From positions 124,001 to 188,000 of the forward strand of contig NZ_JACTVJ010000014.1 of NCBI RefSeq assembly GCF_014493765.1: a stretch of DNA of 64,000 nucleotides, given 5' to 3'. Below the pieces are notes generated by a model. It made no database searches, was not told the origin of the DNA, and was given only the letters and a program-made list of their open reading frames with translations. The DNA is from Streptomyces polyasparticus (GTDB lineage Bacteria > Actinomycetota > Actinomycetes > Streptomycetales > Streptomycetaceae). Position 1 is the first letter of the stretch, and every line of letters starts with the position of its first letter. The position numbers and the translations under genes are program-made. Below are positions 42,456-50,937 of the stretch, one piece after another.

Positions 42456-43288
42456 AGGACGCTCTCCTCCGCGTGCTCGGCGACGAAGGCCGCCGTCGTC
42501 TCCTTGGTCACGGGCGACATCAGAATTCCCAGGTGTCCGCTGTCGGGCACGCTCCGCAGCCGGGCGCCGGGCAGCCCGGCGGCGATCGCCTCGGCCTCCG
42601 CGAACGGCACCACCGGGTCGCGCGGATCCGCCACGACAAGGACCGGCGCGGTGAGCGCGCGGCCGTGCGCGAGCACGTCCCAGTGGGTGACGGGAACGCC
42701 GTTGCGCCGGTGCAGTTCGGCGCGGATCAGCCCGGCGGTGCGCGCCGGCAGCCGGCCGGCCGCCCACCGGTCGAGGACCCCGCTGAGCGTGCGGGTCGGC
42801 GCCACCAGGGTGAGGCTGTCGATCCGCAGCTCCGGGCGGGCCGCGAGCGCGGCCGCCGTCACGATCGATCCGAGGGAGTGCGCCACGACCGCCCGTACGG
42901 GGCCGAGCGTGTCGAGGACCGCCCCCACCGCCTGCGTGTACTCGGTCATGGTGGCCTGCGTGCCCGCCGACACCCCGTGCCCGGGCGCGTCGAAGGCCGC
43001 CACCCGGTAACCGAGCTCCCGCAGCGGGCCGATGAGGCTGTGCATGCTGCTGGAGTCGGCTCCCCAGCCGTGGACGAGGAGCGCGGTGGGCAGCTCTTCG
43101 TCACCCCACAGATAGCCCTCGCGTACGCGCGGCGCTCCCGGTACGGGGAACGGCCGCGCGCCCAGCGGCGGCAGGTCGGCGGGGTGGATACCGAAGGCGC
43201 GGGTGGTGCTGAACGCGTCGGTGGCCCGGCGGCCCGCCGCCCCCGGCGTGAGGGCGCCGGTCACCGCGTACGCCATGCGCCCGATCAC
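42452..43288 (-). CDS. Alpha/beta hydrolase, probable product-releasing thioesterase
   Basis: 278 residues from GTG 43288, overlapping the desaturase stop as GTGA. The catalytic triad is visible: Ser138 in AHSLGS, Asp near 221-224 (VVADPRDPVVPF), His252 (DSGHLGIL), plus the oxyanion VHGWGAD. In polyyne clusters the equivalent position, directly after the third desaturase, holds the hydrolase that frees the acyl chain from the ACP. That role is inferred here from order and coupling. Confidence 0.85.
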   Translation of the reverse strand: MIGRMAYAVTGALTPGAAGRRATDAFSTTRAFGIHPADLPPLGARPFPVPGAPRVREGYLWGDEELPTALLVHGWGADSSSMHSLIGPLRELGYRVAAFDAPGHGVSAGTQATMTEYTQAVGAVLDTLGPVRAVVAHSLGSIVTAAALAARPELRIDSLTLVAPTRTLSGVLDRWAAGRLPARTAGLIRAELHRRNGVPVTHWDVLAHGRALTAPVLVVADPRDPVVPFAEAEAIAAGLPGARLRSVPDSGHLGILMSPVTKETTAAFVAEHAEESVL

Positions 43289-44382
43289 GCCGCGGACACC
43301 TTGGACGGGTCCTGCGCCGGTACGGGATTGTGGCCGAAGTCGGTGTAGAAGCCGGACTCGGTGTCGTAGAAGTGGCAGTCCCGCAGGATCCGCCAGAGCT
43401 CCCCGAACGTGAACCGGCGCTCGCGCACCATGCCCGGATAGGCCTCCTTGAGCGCTTCCTGGGCCTTGGGCAGGTGGTAGAAGGGCACCGCCGGGATCAC
43501 GTGGTGGGCCGTGTGGATCGAGATGTTGTGGGTGAGGAAGAGCAGCCACCGCGGATACGTGTAGTCCGTGGTCACAAGGAGGCGGCTGGCGTTGCGCGTC
43601 CAGTGCTCCCCCGACAGATAGGGGATGTCGCTGGTGCTGTGGTGCATGAGCGTGGTGGCGCTGAACCAGGCGTGGATGAACAGCCACGGGGCCAGGAACA
43701 TGGTGAGCAGTCCCTCGACGCCGAAGAAGTAGCCGAGCGCGGGGAGATAGACCGCGCAGACGGCCGCGACCACGACGATCGAACGGGCCACGTCACGGCG
43801 CATCTGCCGCTTCGGGAAGAAGCCGGGGCGGAATCCGGACACACGCCAGTAGTTGACCGTGCCGAACCAGAACGCGAAGGTCCGTGTCCCCTTGTACACG
43901 ATCTTCTGCCGCAGCGGCATGCCCTCGTACATCCGGCCGGGCAGCGGCCGCCAGTCGGTGTCCAGCTCCAGGTTGTTGGTGTGCGCGTGATGCAGGTTGT
44001 GCACATGCCGCCAGGCGTGGAAAGGGTAGACGAGCGGCAGCAGGGCGATGTGTCCGATCACCGAGTTGAGACGGCGGGAGCGGGAGAACGACCCGTGCCC
44101 GCAGTCGTGGGCGATGCAGTGCAGACCCCAGCCGCCGAGGCCGGCGACGGTCCACAGGACGGGCCAGAGGTAGCCGGGTGCCAGCGCCGTACCGGCGACG
44201 CCACCCGCGTACAGCAGCCAGCTCAGGGCGAAGCCGAGCAGACCGCGGGCCACGTTCGGCTTGAGGTACTCGCTGGGCACGGCCTCCTGCAGCCGCACCC
44301 CCTTGAGCTGGTCCGACTTGCGCATGAACTCGCTGAACTCGGGTCCCGGCGCGGTGGGAAAGGAGTAGGCCGCCATGGTCAT
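43285..44382 (-). CDS. Membrane fatty-acyl desaturase (delta-12/acetylenase-like)
   Basis: 365 residues with four or more membrane helices and three histidine boxes: HDCGH (92-96), HNLHH region around 126-134 (HVHNLHHAH) and HTAHH (290-294). The di-iron site inserts or further oxidises double bonds; in this gene order the equivalent proteins convert alkenes to alkynes on ACP-bound chains. ATG 44382 overlaps the ACP stop as ATGA; ATG 44376 is also possible. Different in type from the two delta-9-like enzymes upstream. Confidence 0.9.
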   Translation of the reverse strand: MTMAAYSFPTAPGPEFSEFMRKSDQLKGVRLQEAVPSEYLKPNVARGLLGFALSWLLYAGGVAGTALAPGYLWPVLWTVAGLGGWGLHCIAHDCGHGSFSRSRRLNSVIGHIALLPLVYPFHAWRHVHNLHHAHTNNLELDTDWRPLPGRMYEGMPLRQKIVYKGTRTFAFWFGTVNYWRVSGFRPGFFPKRQMRRDVARSIVVVAAVCAVYLPALGYFFGVEGLLTMFLAPWLFIHAWFSATTLMHHSTSDIPYLSGEHWTRNASRLLVTTDYTYPRWLLFLTHNISIHTAHHVIPAVPFYHLPKAQEALKEAYPGMVRERRFTFGELWRILRDCHFYDTESGFYTDFGHNPVPAQDPSKVSAA

Positions 44383-44678
44383 CCCGCCTGTCCGGTGAGC
44401 CGCAGCTCCTTGGCGAGGAAGCCGGTGAGCGCGTCGATGTTCGGGTGCTCGTAGAGCAGCGCGGGCGACAGGCGGCGCTCCACGAGTTTCTCCAGGGCGC
44501 CGGAGACCTGGACCGCGGCCCGCGAGTCGAGGCCGTACGACTCGAATGACGCGGCGGTGTCGACCTCGTCGACGCCGATGTTCACACGGCCCGCCAGATG
44601 CTCGACGAGCCAGCCGCGGAGCACCTCTTCGGTGACCGGGCCCTCGGGCAGGGACTGCTTGCGACTGCGCTTGAACAT
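44379..44678 (-). CDS. Acyl carrier protein
   Basis: 99 residues with the phosphopantetheine attachment site at Ser52 (SYGLDSRAAVQ) and a four-helix ACP pattern; the first 12 residues (MFKRSRKQSLPE) are a basic extension. It carries the fatty chain activated by the FAAL while the desaturases act. Its placement between desaturases and directly upstream of the third one is typical of polyyne clusters. A matching phosphopantetheinyl transferase is not in the window. Confidence 0.93.
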   Translation of the reverse strand: MFKRSRKQSLPEGPVTEEVLRGWLVEHLAGRVNIGVDEVDTAASFESYGLDSRAAVQVSGALEKLVERRLSPALLYEHPNIDALTGFLAKELRLTGQAG

Positions 44679-44690
44679 GAGGGATCTCCT

Positions 44691-44750
44691 TCAGGCTTGC
44701 GGAACGCCAAGTCGGGCTTGCGGAGCGCCGGTTCAGGCTTGCGACGCGCG
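44691..44750. repeat. 21-bp tandem repeat between desaturase and ACP genes
   Basis: Three units beginning TCAGGCTTGCGGAACGCC, TCGGGCTTGCGGAGCGCC and TCAGGCTTGCGACGCGC start at 44691, 44712 and 44733. The third one is the 3' end of the desaturase gene and contains its stop codon, so duplication of the gene end built the spacer. Confidence 0.8.
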
Positions 44751-45686
44751 GGCGTGTTTGCGGCGGGCGGCGATGGTGGCCTTGTCCGGCTGGCGCAGGT
44801 CCCGCACGACGCGCACCTTGCCGAGGGCGGTGAGCACCCAGCCGGAGAGGTCCGGCTCCCAGGCGCGTACCGCGTGCTTGTACGAGCCGGGGAAGGCGTG
44901 GTGGTTGTTCTGCAGGCCCTCCCCGAAGGTGAAGACGGCGACCGGCCAGTTGTTGGCGCTGCGGTCCCCGTTGTCGAACGGGCGGCCGCCCCACATGTGC
45001 GAGATCGAACCGACGCACCAGGCCGCCTGGTTGGCGACGAAGACGCGGGCGAGGCCGCCGAAGACGAACCCGGTGAAGGCGGCCGTCAGGCTTCCTCCGA
45101 TCACGAGCCCCGCGACTGCCGGGATCAGCAGGCCGAGCGCCAGCCAGTGCAGATAGGTGCGGTGGTAGAACATCAGCCGGCGGTCGCGCAGCACGTCGGG
45201 CGCGAAGACGGTCCAGCGGGAGGTCTCGTCGCTGAGCATCCAGGGCATGTGCGCGTACCAGAGGCCGCGCAGTTTGCCGAGGACGCCGGGGCCGTGCAGG
45301 TTCGGCGAGTGCGGGTCGCCCTCGTGGTCGCTGAAGCGGTGGTGGCGGCGGTGCGTGGTGACCCAGAACATGATCGGGCCCTGGCCGCCCATGGATCCCG
45401 CGATCATGAGGACACCCTCGAAGAAGCGGGATGTCTTGAAGGACTTGTGCGCGAGATAGCGGTGGAAGCCGATGGTGATGCCGCCCATGTGGACGGCGTA
45501 CATGACGCCGAAGAGCGTCCAGTCCAGGGCGCTGACCTGTCCCTTCCAGAGCAGGTACAGGGCCGCGGCGAAACCGAGCGCGGGCAGCGTCATCAACGTG
45601 AACGCCGTGATCCACTTGGTCCTTCGGCTTGCCGGGTCGAGCTTGACGATGGCCGGCTCCGGCGCCGGACCGACGGTGGTCGCCAT
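44733..45686 (-). CDS. Acyl-CoA/ACP desaturase, delta-9 type (second copy)
   Basis: 317 residues with the three boxes of stearoyl-type desaturases: HRYLAHKSF, HRRHHRFSD and NNHHAFPG, plus paired membrane helices between them. It introduces double bonds, and in concert with the other desaturases probably triple bonds, on the ACP-bound chain. Starts four bases after the stop of the upstream desaturase, with which it shares clear similarity; the two look like an old tandem duplication. Confidence 0.92.
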   Translation of the reverse strand: MATTVGPAPEPAIVKLDPASRRTKWITAFTLMTLPALGFAAALYLLWKGQVSALDWTLFGVMYAVHMGGITIGFHRYLAHKSFKTSRFFEGVLMIAGSMGGQGPIMFWVTTHRRHHRFSDHEGDPHSPNLHGPGVLGKLRGLWYAHMPWMLSDETSRWTVFAPDVLRDRRLMFYHRTYLHWLALGLLIPAVAGLVIGGSLTAAFTGFVFGGLARVFVANQAAWCVGSISHMWGGRPFDNGDRSANNWPVAVFTFGEGLQNNHHAFPGSYKHAVRAWEPDLSGWVLTALGKVRVVRDLRQPDKATIAARRKHARASQA

Positions 45687-45690
45687 GGGA

Positions 45691-46608
45691 CTACCTCCTT
45701 GCGTTCTCGGCGGAGTGCCTGCCGCCGCTCGGGTAGCGCACGTTCGTCACGAGGCCCGCGCGGTCGGCCAGCCTGATCACCGCACCGGCGATGTCGAGCT
45801 GCCAGAACCGGTGCCGGGTGACGGCGAGGGCGGGCTGGGCGTGATGGTTGTTGTGCCAGGAGCCGCCGACCGAGAACGGTGCGAGGGCCGCGACATTGCG
45901 GCTGTTGTCCCGTGTCCGGTACGGGCGGTTCCCCAGGGTGTGACCGATCGAGTTGACTCCCCAAGTGACCTGGTCGAGCAGGAAGATCCGGGCCAGACCG
46001 CCCCAGAGCAGCCCGCTGACGGCGCCGCTCGCGCTGCCGCTGACGAGACCGCCGACGACGGCGGGGAGCAGCAGGCCGAGCGCCACCCAGGTGAAGTAGT
46101 GGCGGTTGAGACGCATGACCGTCCGGTTGGCCATCAGGTCCGGCACATGACCGCTCCAGCCGCTGCGCCGTACGGTGAACAGCCAGCCGACGTGCCCGTG
46201 CCACAGGCCGCGCAGCCGGGCGAGGCGGTCCGTGCCGATGGGCCGCGGCGAGTGCGGGTCGCCCTCGCGGTCGGTGTGCGCGTGGTGCATGCGGTGGGTG
46301 GCGACCCAGAAGAGGATCGGCCCCTGCGCCGCCATGCTCCCGGCGATGCCCCAGACGGTGGTCACCACCGGCCCCGCGGCGAACGCCTTGTGCGAGAAGA
46401 AGCGGTGCAGACCGCCCTCGACCCCGAGCGCCGTCACCAGGTACATGCCGGCGAGCAGGGCGCCGTCGGTCACGGAGAACCCGTAGGTCCAGGCGAAGGC
46501 CACGGCGGCGGCGAAGCCGGCCGCGGGGATGCAGACGGTCAGGTAGGCGAGACGGCGGGCCAGGTGATCGGTGTCGGCCCTGGCGGCCGCGGGCATGGCG
46601 GTGGTCAT
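45691..46608 (-). CDS. Acyl-CoA/ACP desaturase, delta-9 type (first copy)
   Basis: 305 residues from ATG 46608 (AGGAG upstream). Histidine boxes HRFFSHKAF, HRMHHAHTD and HNNHHAQPA and the segment GGLARIFLLDQVTWGVNSIGH are aligned with the second copy. A di-iron membrane enzyme using rubredoxin or ferredoxin electrons. Lies 14 bp after the FAAL gene, completing the FAAL-desaturase-desaturase-ACP-desaturase order. Confidence 0.92.
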   Translation of the reverse strand: MTTAMPAAARADTDHLARRLAYLTVCIPAAGFAAAVAFAWTYGFSVTDGALLAGMYLVTALGVEGGLHRFFSHKAFAAGPVVTTVWGIAGSMAAQGPILFWVATHRMHHAHTDREGDPHSPRPIGTDRLARLRGLWHGHVGWLFTVRRSGWSGHVPDLMANRTVMRLNRHYFTWVALGLLLPAVVGGLVSGSASGAVSGLLWGGLARIFLLDQVTWGVNSIGHTLGNRPYRTRDNSRNVAALAPFSVGGSWHNNHHAQPALAVTRHRFWQLDIAGAVIRLADRAGLVTNVRYPSGGRHSAENARR

Positions 46609-46622
46609 CCAGACTCCTGGGG

Positions 46623-48413
46623 TCAGGGAGCGACGGAAGTGGCGGCCGGGCGGGGGCGCTTGAGCCGCCCGGCGAGGTAGTCCTCGCGGACCGCGCCGCG
46701 GCGGACCTTGCCGCTGGTGGTGACCGCGACCGTGCCGGGCGGGCCGATGTGGACCGCGCCGGGCGCCACACCGTGGTCCACGGTCACCGCGGCGGTGATC
46801 TCCCGTGCGGCGCGGGCCAGTTCGTCCTCGGTGTGCAGCGCGGACCGGGTGACCTCCGCGACGACGACGAGTTCTTCGGCCGCCGTACCGGGACGTACGA
46901 CACCGAAGGCGGCCGCGCGGCGGAGCCACTCGCAGGCGGTGAGCGCGGAGAGTTCGATGTCCTGCGGGTAGAGATTGCGGCCTGCGATCACGATGAGGTC
47001 CTTGATCCGGCCGGTGATGTACAGCTCGCCGTCCTGCAGGAAGCCGAGGTCGCCGGTGCGCAGACGGCGGGCCGGAGTCGGGTCACCGCCCTCGCCCGCC
47101 GGGCCGGCCACGAAGGCGGCGGCCGTGAGGTCGGGGCGCCGGAAGTAGCCGTGCGCCACGTTGGGTCCGCTCACCCAGACCTCGCCGATCCGGTCGGCAG
47201 GCGCCGGTGCAAGGGTTTTCGGGTCGACGATCGTGACGTCGTGGTCCTCGGCGACGGCGCCGCAGCTGACCACCTCGACGGCGTCGTCCGCCCACGGCGC
47301 GCCCGCCACGACACGCCCCTGCTCCAGGCCCTCGCGGCCCAGCCAGCGGGTCCTGACCGGAGTGCCGTCCGGCTTGCCCGAGACGAACAGGGTGGCTTCG
47401 GCCATCCCGTAACAGGGGATGACGCACTCCTCGTCGTAGCCGGCCGGGCCGAAGCGGTCACGGAAGCGGTCGAGCGTCGCCTTGAACACCGGCTCGCTGC
47501 CGCAGTAGAGCTGGCGCAGGGTGCTCAGGTCGAGCGTGGCCAGCTCCTCGTCGGTGACCGTGTCGGCGCACAGGTCGAACGCGAAGTTCGGGGCCACGGA
47601 GATGGTGGCCCGGTGGTCGCTCACCGCCTTGAGCCAGCGGTACGGGCGCTGCACGAAGTGCACGGGAGAGAGCAGGACCAGCGGCCAGCCGCCGTGCAGG
47701 GACAGCATGATCGTGCCCATCAGGCCCATGTCGTGGTACGGCGGCAGCCAGCTGCAGCCGACACGGTCCGGGTCCGCTCCCATGTTGGCTTCCAGGGCAC
47801 GGCAGTTGCTCACCAGGTTCTCGTGCGTCAGGACGATCCCCTTCGGATCGCCGGTGGAGCCGGAGGTGTACTGGATCAGCGCGGGTTCGTCCGGCGCGGC
47901 CGGCCGGTACGCCACGGCGGGCTCGTCCCGGTCCGCCACGGCGGGCTCGTCCCGGTCCGCCGCGGCGGGAGCGGGCCCGTCCTGGTCCGACAGGTCGGCG
48001 TCGTCGAGGGTGAGCACCCGCACGCCGGACAGCGGCTCGGCGGCCATGGCCCCGCTCTGCAGGTGGTGGCTCGCCATGACGACCGCGTCGGGCCGGCAGT
48101 CCGCGACGATCGACACGAAGCGGTTCGAGGCCTTGCGGCCGAACGGCGGGAAGGACGGCACGGCGACCGCCCCGGCCTGGAAGATCCCGAACAGCGCCGC
48201 GATATAGGCGAGTCCGGGGTCGAGGGCGAGCACCACGCGCCGCCCCGCGCAGTCGCCGAGCCGGGCGGCCACCTGCGACGCCCGCCGTGCGAGGTCGTGG
48301 TAGCTCCAGTCCATGGCGCTCTGCTCGGTGCCGTCGGCGAGGAACCGGTAGGCGAGCGTAGGCGGTTCGGTCAGCCGCTCACGCAGGATGTCGGGGAGTG
48401 TCGTGAGGTGCAT
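46623..48413 (-). CDS. Fatty acyl-AMP ligase (FAAL)
   Basis: 596 residues, normal for FAALs. The AMP-binding P-loop YTSGSTGDPKG is at 182-192, followed by SWLPPYHDMGLMGTIM, a FAAL-typical stretch, CYGMAEATLFVSG and LRTGDLGFLQDGELYITGR. It activates a fatty acid as acyl-AMP and loads it onto the ACP without CoA. It is the first gene of the twelve-gene minus-strand operon. Residues ~151-170 contain a duplicated ADRDEPAV unit made by a 24-bp repeat (47911-47958). Confidence 0.93.
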   Translation of the reverse strand: MHLTTLPDILRERLTEPPTLAYRFLADGTEQSAMDWSYHDLARRASQVAARLGDCAGRRVVLALDPGLAYIAALFGIFQAGAVAVPSFPPFGRKASNRFVSIVADCRPDAVVMASHHLQSGAMAAEPLSGVRVLTLDDADLSDQDGPAPAAADRDEPAVADRDEPAVAYRPAAPDEPALIQYTSGSTGDPKGIVLTHENLVSNCRALEANMGADPDRVGCSWLPPYHDMGLMGTIMLSLHGGWPLVLLSPVHFVQRPYRWLKAVSDHRATISVAPNFAFDLCADTVTDEELATLDLSTLRQLYCGSEPVFKATLDRFRDRFGPAGYDEECVIPCYGMAEATLFVSGKPDGTPVRTRWLGREGLEQGRVVAGAPWADDAVEVVSCGAVAEDHDVTIVDPKTLAPAPADRIGEVWVSGPNVAHGYFRRPDLTAAAFVAGPAGEGGDPTPARRLRTGDLGFLQDGELYITGRIKDLIVIAGRNLYPQDIELSALTACEWLRRAAAFGVVRPGTAAEELVVVAEVTRSALHTEDELARAAREITAAVTVDHGVAPGAVHIGPPGTVAVTTSGKVRRGAVREDYLAGRLKRPRPAATSVAP

Positions 48414-48578
48414 CAGGCAGTCCCTTCGGGGAAGTCGGACCCAGGGAATGCCGGGAGCGGGGGCCGGTCAACGGATGACCGGCGCTCTCTGTGCAGGCGA
48501 ACAAAGCCCCGTACAAGCGTTGTTGCCGTGCACGAGGCCGCGCCCGCTCCGCGCCCCGCCGCCCTACGGTCGTGCTGC

Positions 48579-48618
48579 GAGGACACAGGACACAGCCTGA
48601 GGACACAGGACTGCGGAC
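48579..48618. promoter_or_regulatory. 20-bp direct repeat between FAAL and thiolase genes
   Basis: GAGGACACAGGAC occurs at 48579 and again at 48599 in the 247-bp divergent region, on the thiolase side. The 20-bp offset places both on the same helix face, so it is a candidate activator site; slippage is the alternative. The rest of the gap (48414-48578) shows no other clear structure. Confidence 0.4.
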
Positions 48619-48660
48619 AGAGCGCAGCAGTGGAGCCGTGGAGTGGAGAGGAAGCGCAGC

Positions 48661-49842
48661 ATGAAGTCGTTGATCCTGGGTGGCGCGCGGACCCCGATGG
48701 GCAAGCTCATGGGCTCGCTCAAGGACTTCTCCGCACCGGAGTTGGGCGGGCTCGCGATCCGCGAAGCACTCGCGCGGGCGGGGGTCGGACCCGAGCAGGT
48801 GGAGTACACGATCATGGGGCAGGCGATCGGCGCGGGCGCGGGACAGAACCCGGCCCGGCAGGCGGCGGTCGCCGCGGGCATCCCCATGAGGGCTCCCGCG
48901 ATGACCGTCAACAAGGTCTGCCTGTCCGGTCTCGACGCCGTCGCACTGGCCGACCAGCTCATCAGGGCCGGGGAGTTCGACCTGATCGTGGCCGGCGGGC
49001 AGGAGTCGATGACCCGGGCGCCGCATCTGCTCGCCGGATCGCGGGGCGGCTTCAAGTACGGCGAGGCGGCCCTCGCCGACGCCATGGAGACCGACGGTCT
49101 GTACTGCAGCTTCGACGACATGGTCATGGGCGAGGCGACCGAGCGCTACAACAGCCGCTACGGCGTCACCCGCGGGGAACAGGACGCCTTCGCGGCCGCC
49201 TCGCACCACAAGGCCGCCGCGGCAGTCGCGAGCGGCGCGCTCGCCGAGGAGATCGTTCCGGTGGCCGTGCCCCAGCGCAGGGGTGGCGAGCTGCTCGTCG
49301 AACACGACGAGACGGTGCGCCCCGACACCAGCGTGGAGGTCCTGGGCAAGCTGCGCCCCAGTTTCGGGGCGTCCGGGACCATCACCGCGGGCACCTCCTC
49401 ACCGCTCAACGACGGCGCCGCCGCCGTGGTGGTGTGCAGCCCGCGCAAGGCGGCGGAGCTCGGCCTGACCGCGCTGGCCGAGATCGGGGCGCACGGGACG
49501 GTCGCGGGACCCGACCCCAGCCTGCACGAGCAGCCGGCCAACGCGATCAGCACCGCGCTCTCCCGCGCCGGCCTCGGTGTCGGGGATCTCGACCTGGTGG
49601 AGATCAACGAGGCCTTCGCCTCGGTCGGCATCGTCTCGGCCGGAAAGCTCGGCCTGTCCCCGGACATCCTCAACGCGGACGGCGGCGCCCTGGCTCTCGG
49701 CCATCCCCTGGGCGCCTCCGGAGCCCGTCTCGTCGTCCACCTCGCGTACGCGCTGCGCCGCCGCGGCGGGGGCACCGGCGCGGCGGCCATGTGCGGAGGC
49801 GGCGGGCAGGGCAGCGCGCTCCTGGTGCACTCGGCGGCCTGA
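48661..49842 (+). CDS. Acetyl-CoA acetyltransferase (thiolase II type)
   Basis: 393 residues from ATG 48661 (GGAGAGGAA upstream). Complete active site: Cys87 ([12 protein letters not shown]), NEAFASVG, His348 ([10 protein letters not shown]) and Cys378 ([14 protein letters not shown]). This is the biosynthetic AtoB/PhaA-like class, condensing two acetyl-CoA, unlike the FadA-like thiolase in the operon. Divergent from FAAL. A thiolase next to polyyne genes has been linked to self-resistance in the massilin cluster, since polyynes can inhibit acetyl-CoA acetyltransferase; that role is plausible here. Confidence 0.9.
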   Translation: MKSLILGGARTPMGKLMGSLKDFSAPELGGLAIREALARAGVGPEQVEYTIMGQAIGAGAGQNPARQAAVAAGIPMRAPAMTVNKVCLSGLDAVALADQLIRAGEFDLIVAGGQESMTRAPHLLAGSRGGFKYGEAALADAMETDGLYCSFDDMVMGEATERYNSRYGVTRGEQDAFAAASHHKAAAAVASGALAEEIVPVAVPQRRGGELLVEHDETVRPDTSVEVLGKLRPSFGASGTITAGTSSPLNDGAAAVVVCSPRKAAELGLTALAEIGAHGTVAGPDPSLHEQPANAISTALSRAGLGVGDLDLVEINEAFASVGIVSAGKLGLSPDILNADGGALALGHPLGASGARLVVHLAYALRRRGGGTGAAAMCGGGGQGSALLVHSAA

Positions 49843-49934
49843 CGGTCCCGGCCCGTCCGGGCGGCCCGGCCGGCGCGGCTTGCCCCGCCCGACCGGCCCG
49901 GCCGCGGTGCCGCCGGGTCTGTCATCCTTGCCGT

Positions 49935-50171
49935 GTGAGCAGCACACCTTCCGGGCCCGGCGACCGGCTCGTACGTATCGGCGCGATCGTCTTCCTCGTG
50001 GGGACCGTGGCCACCATGGCCACGGTCGCCCCTCTGTTCCTGGGTACGGATCCCTTTCCGCCCGTCGCGTATGCCGTCTGCATGCTGATGGGCGTGGGCT
50101 TCGCGATCGCCGGGGCGGGTGTCCTGAAGTCGATCGCCGTCCAGCGCAAGCAGGCACGGGCTTCTCAGTAG
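49935..50171 (+). CDS. Small two-helix membrane protein
   Basis: 78 residues from GTG 49935. After VSSTPSGPGDRLVRIG there are two membrane helices (AIVFLVGTVATMATVAPLFL and AYAVCMLMGVGFAIAGAGVL) and a short basic tail. It resembles small streptomycete membrane proteins of unknown function. It is probably the first gene to the right of the island. Confidence 0.7.
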   Translation: MSSTPSGPGDRLVRIGAIVFLVGTVATMATVAPLFLGTDPFPPVAYAVCMLMGVGFAIAGAGVLKSIAVQRKQARASQ

Positions 50172-50194
50172 GTACGAGGTGCGGGCGGCCGGAG

Positions 50195-50821
50195 CTACGC
50201 GGTGTGGCCGGCCAGCCAGGCCGGGAACTCCCTGAGGTCCGCGAGGACCACGTCCGCACCCTCCGCGCGCAGCTCCTCGGCCGAGCACGGGCCGGTCGGC
50301 ACGGCCACCGAGAGCGCGCCCGCCGTACGGGCGCCGCGTACGTCGCCGAGGTGGTCGCCGACGTAGACCGAGGCGCCGTACTCCTTGAGCGCCTCGCCCT
50401 TGGCCTCGGCCCACAGCCAGCCGATCACCGCGTCCGGTTCGATGCCGAGGTGGTCGAGGTGCAGCTTGGCGCTCGGCTCGTGCTTGGCCGTGACGACGAT
50501 CGCGCGGCCGCCCGCGGCGCGCACCGCGGCGACGGCTTCGCGGGCGCCGGGCATCGCGGGGCTCGGCGTGATCGCGTACGTGGGGTACATCTCGCGGTAG
50601 CGGTCGGCGAGCGCGGGGATCTCGTCCTGCGGGAACCAGTGCGCGAGCTCGTGCTCCAGCGGCGGGCCGAGCCGGCCGACCACGAGGTCGGCGTCGATGT
50701 CCACGCCCGTCTCGGCGGCGAGCGCCTCCCAGCAGACCTTGATCCCGGGCCGTGAGTCGATCAGGGTCATGTCGAGGTCGAAACCGACGGTCAGGGGCTG
50801 GGGGCGCGCGTTCGAGGTCAT
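50195..50821 (-). CDS. HAD family phosphatase
   Basis: 208 residues with the four HAD motifs: FDLDMTLID (nucleophile Asp, ~12-20), VTAKHEPS (Thr/Lys region), the Lys of AEAKGEALKEYG and VYVGDHLGDVRGA. The helical cap after motif I places it in the phosphoglycolate-phosphatase-like subclass. Substrate unknown. Convergent with the small membrane protein and divergent from the iron ABC operon. Confidence 0.87.
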   Translation of the reverse strand: MTSNARPQPLTVGFDLDMTLIDSRPGIKVCWEALAAETGVDIDADLVVGRLGPPLEHELAHWFPQDEIPALADRYREMYPTYAITPSPAMPGAREAVAAVRAAGGRAIVVTAKHEPSAKLHLDHLGIEPDAVIGWLWAEAKGEALKEYGASVYVGDHLGDVRGARTAGALSVAVPTGPCSAEELRAEGADVVLADLREFPAWLAGHTA

Positions 50822-50937
50822 GGCCCCATTGTGGACGGACGGCCGGAAGTGATCGTCCGGGGTCCCGGTCCTAGACTTGGCCGAACCTGAGCTTCGACGA
50901 TCGCGCGGCATTACGCCCGTACGCAGAAAAGGGTCCG

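Noticed and set aside
43285-45615. Apparent 776-residue desaturase fusion
   Set aside because: The extra N-terminal part is an out-of-frame reading of the neighbouring desaturase and ACP; the true start is ATG 44382 overlapping the ACP stop.
46749-50171. A 1,140-codon plus-strand frame running over FAAL, the promoter gap and the thiolase
   Set aside because: Antisense and out-of-frame shadow; only its last 78 codons (from 49935) look like a real small protein.
50871-50890. Possible DmdR/IdeR iron box upstream of the FecCD operon (CTAGACTTGGCCGAACCTGA)
   Set aside because: Only part of the 19-bp consensus matches and symmetry is poor; an alignment needs a one-base gap.
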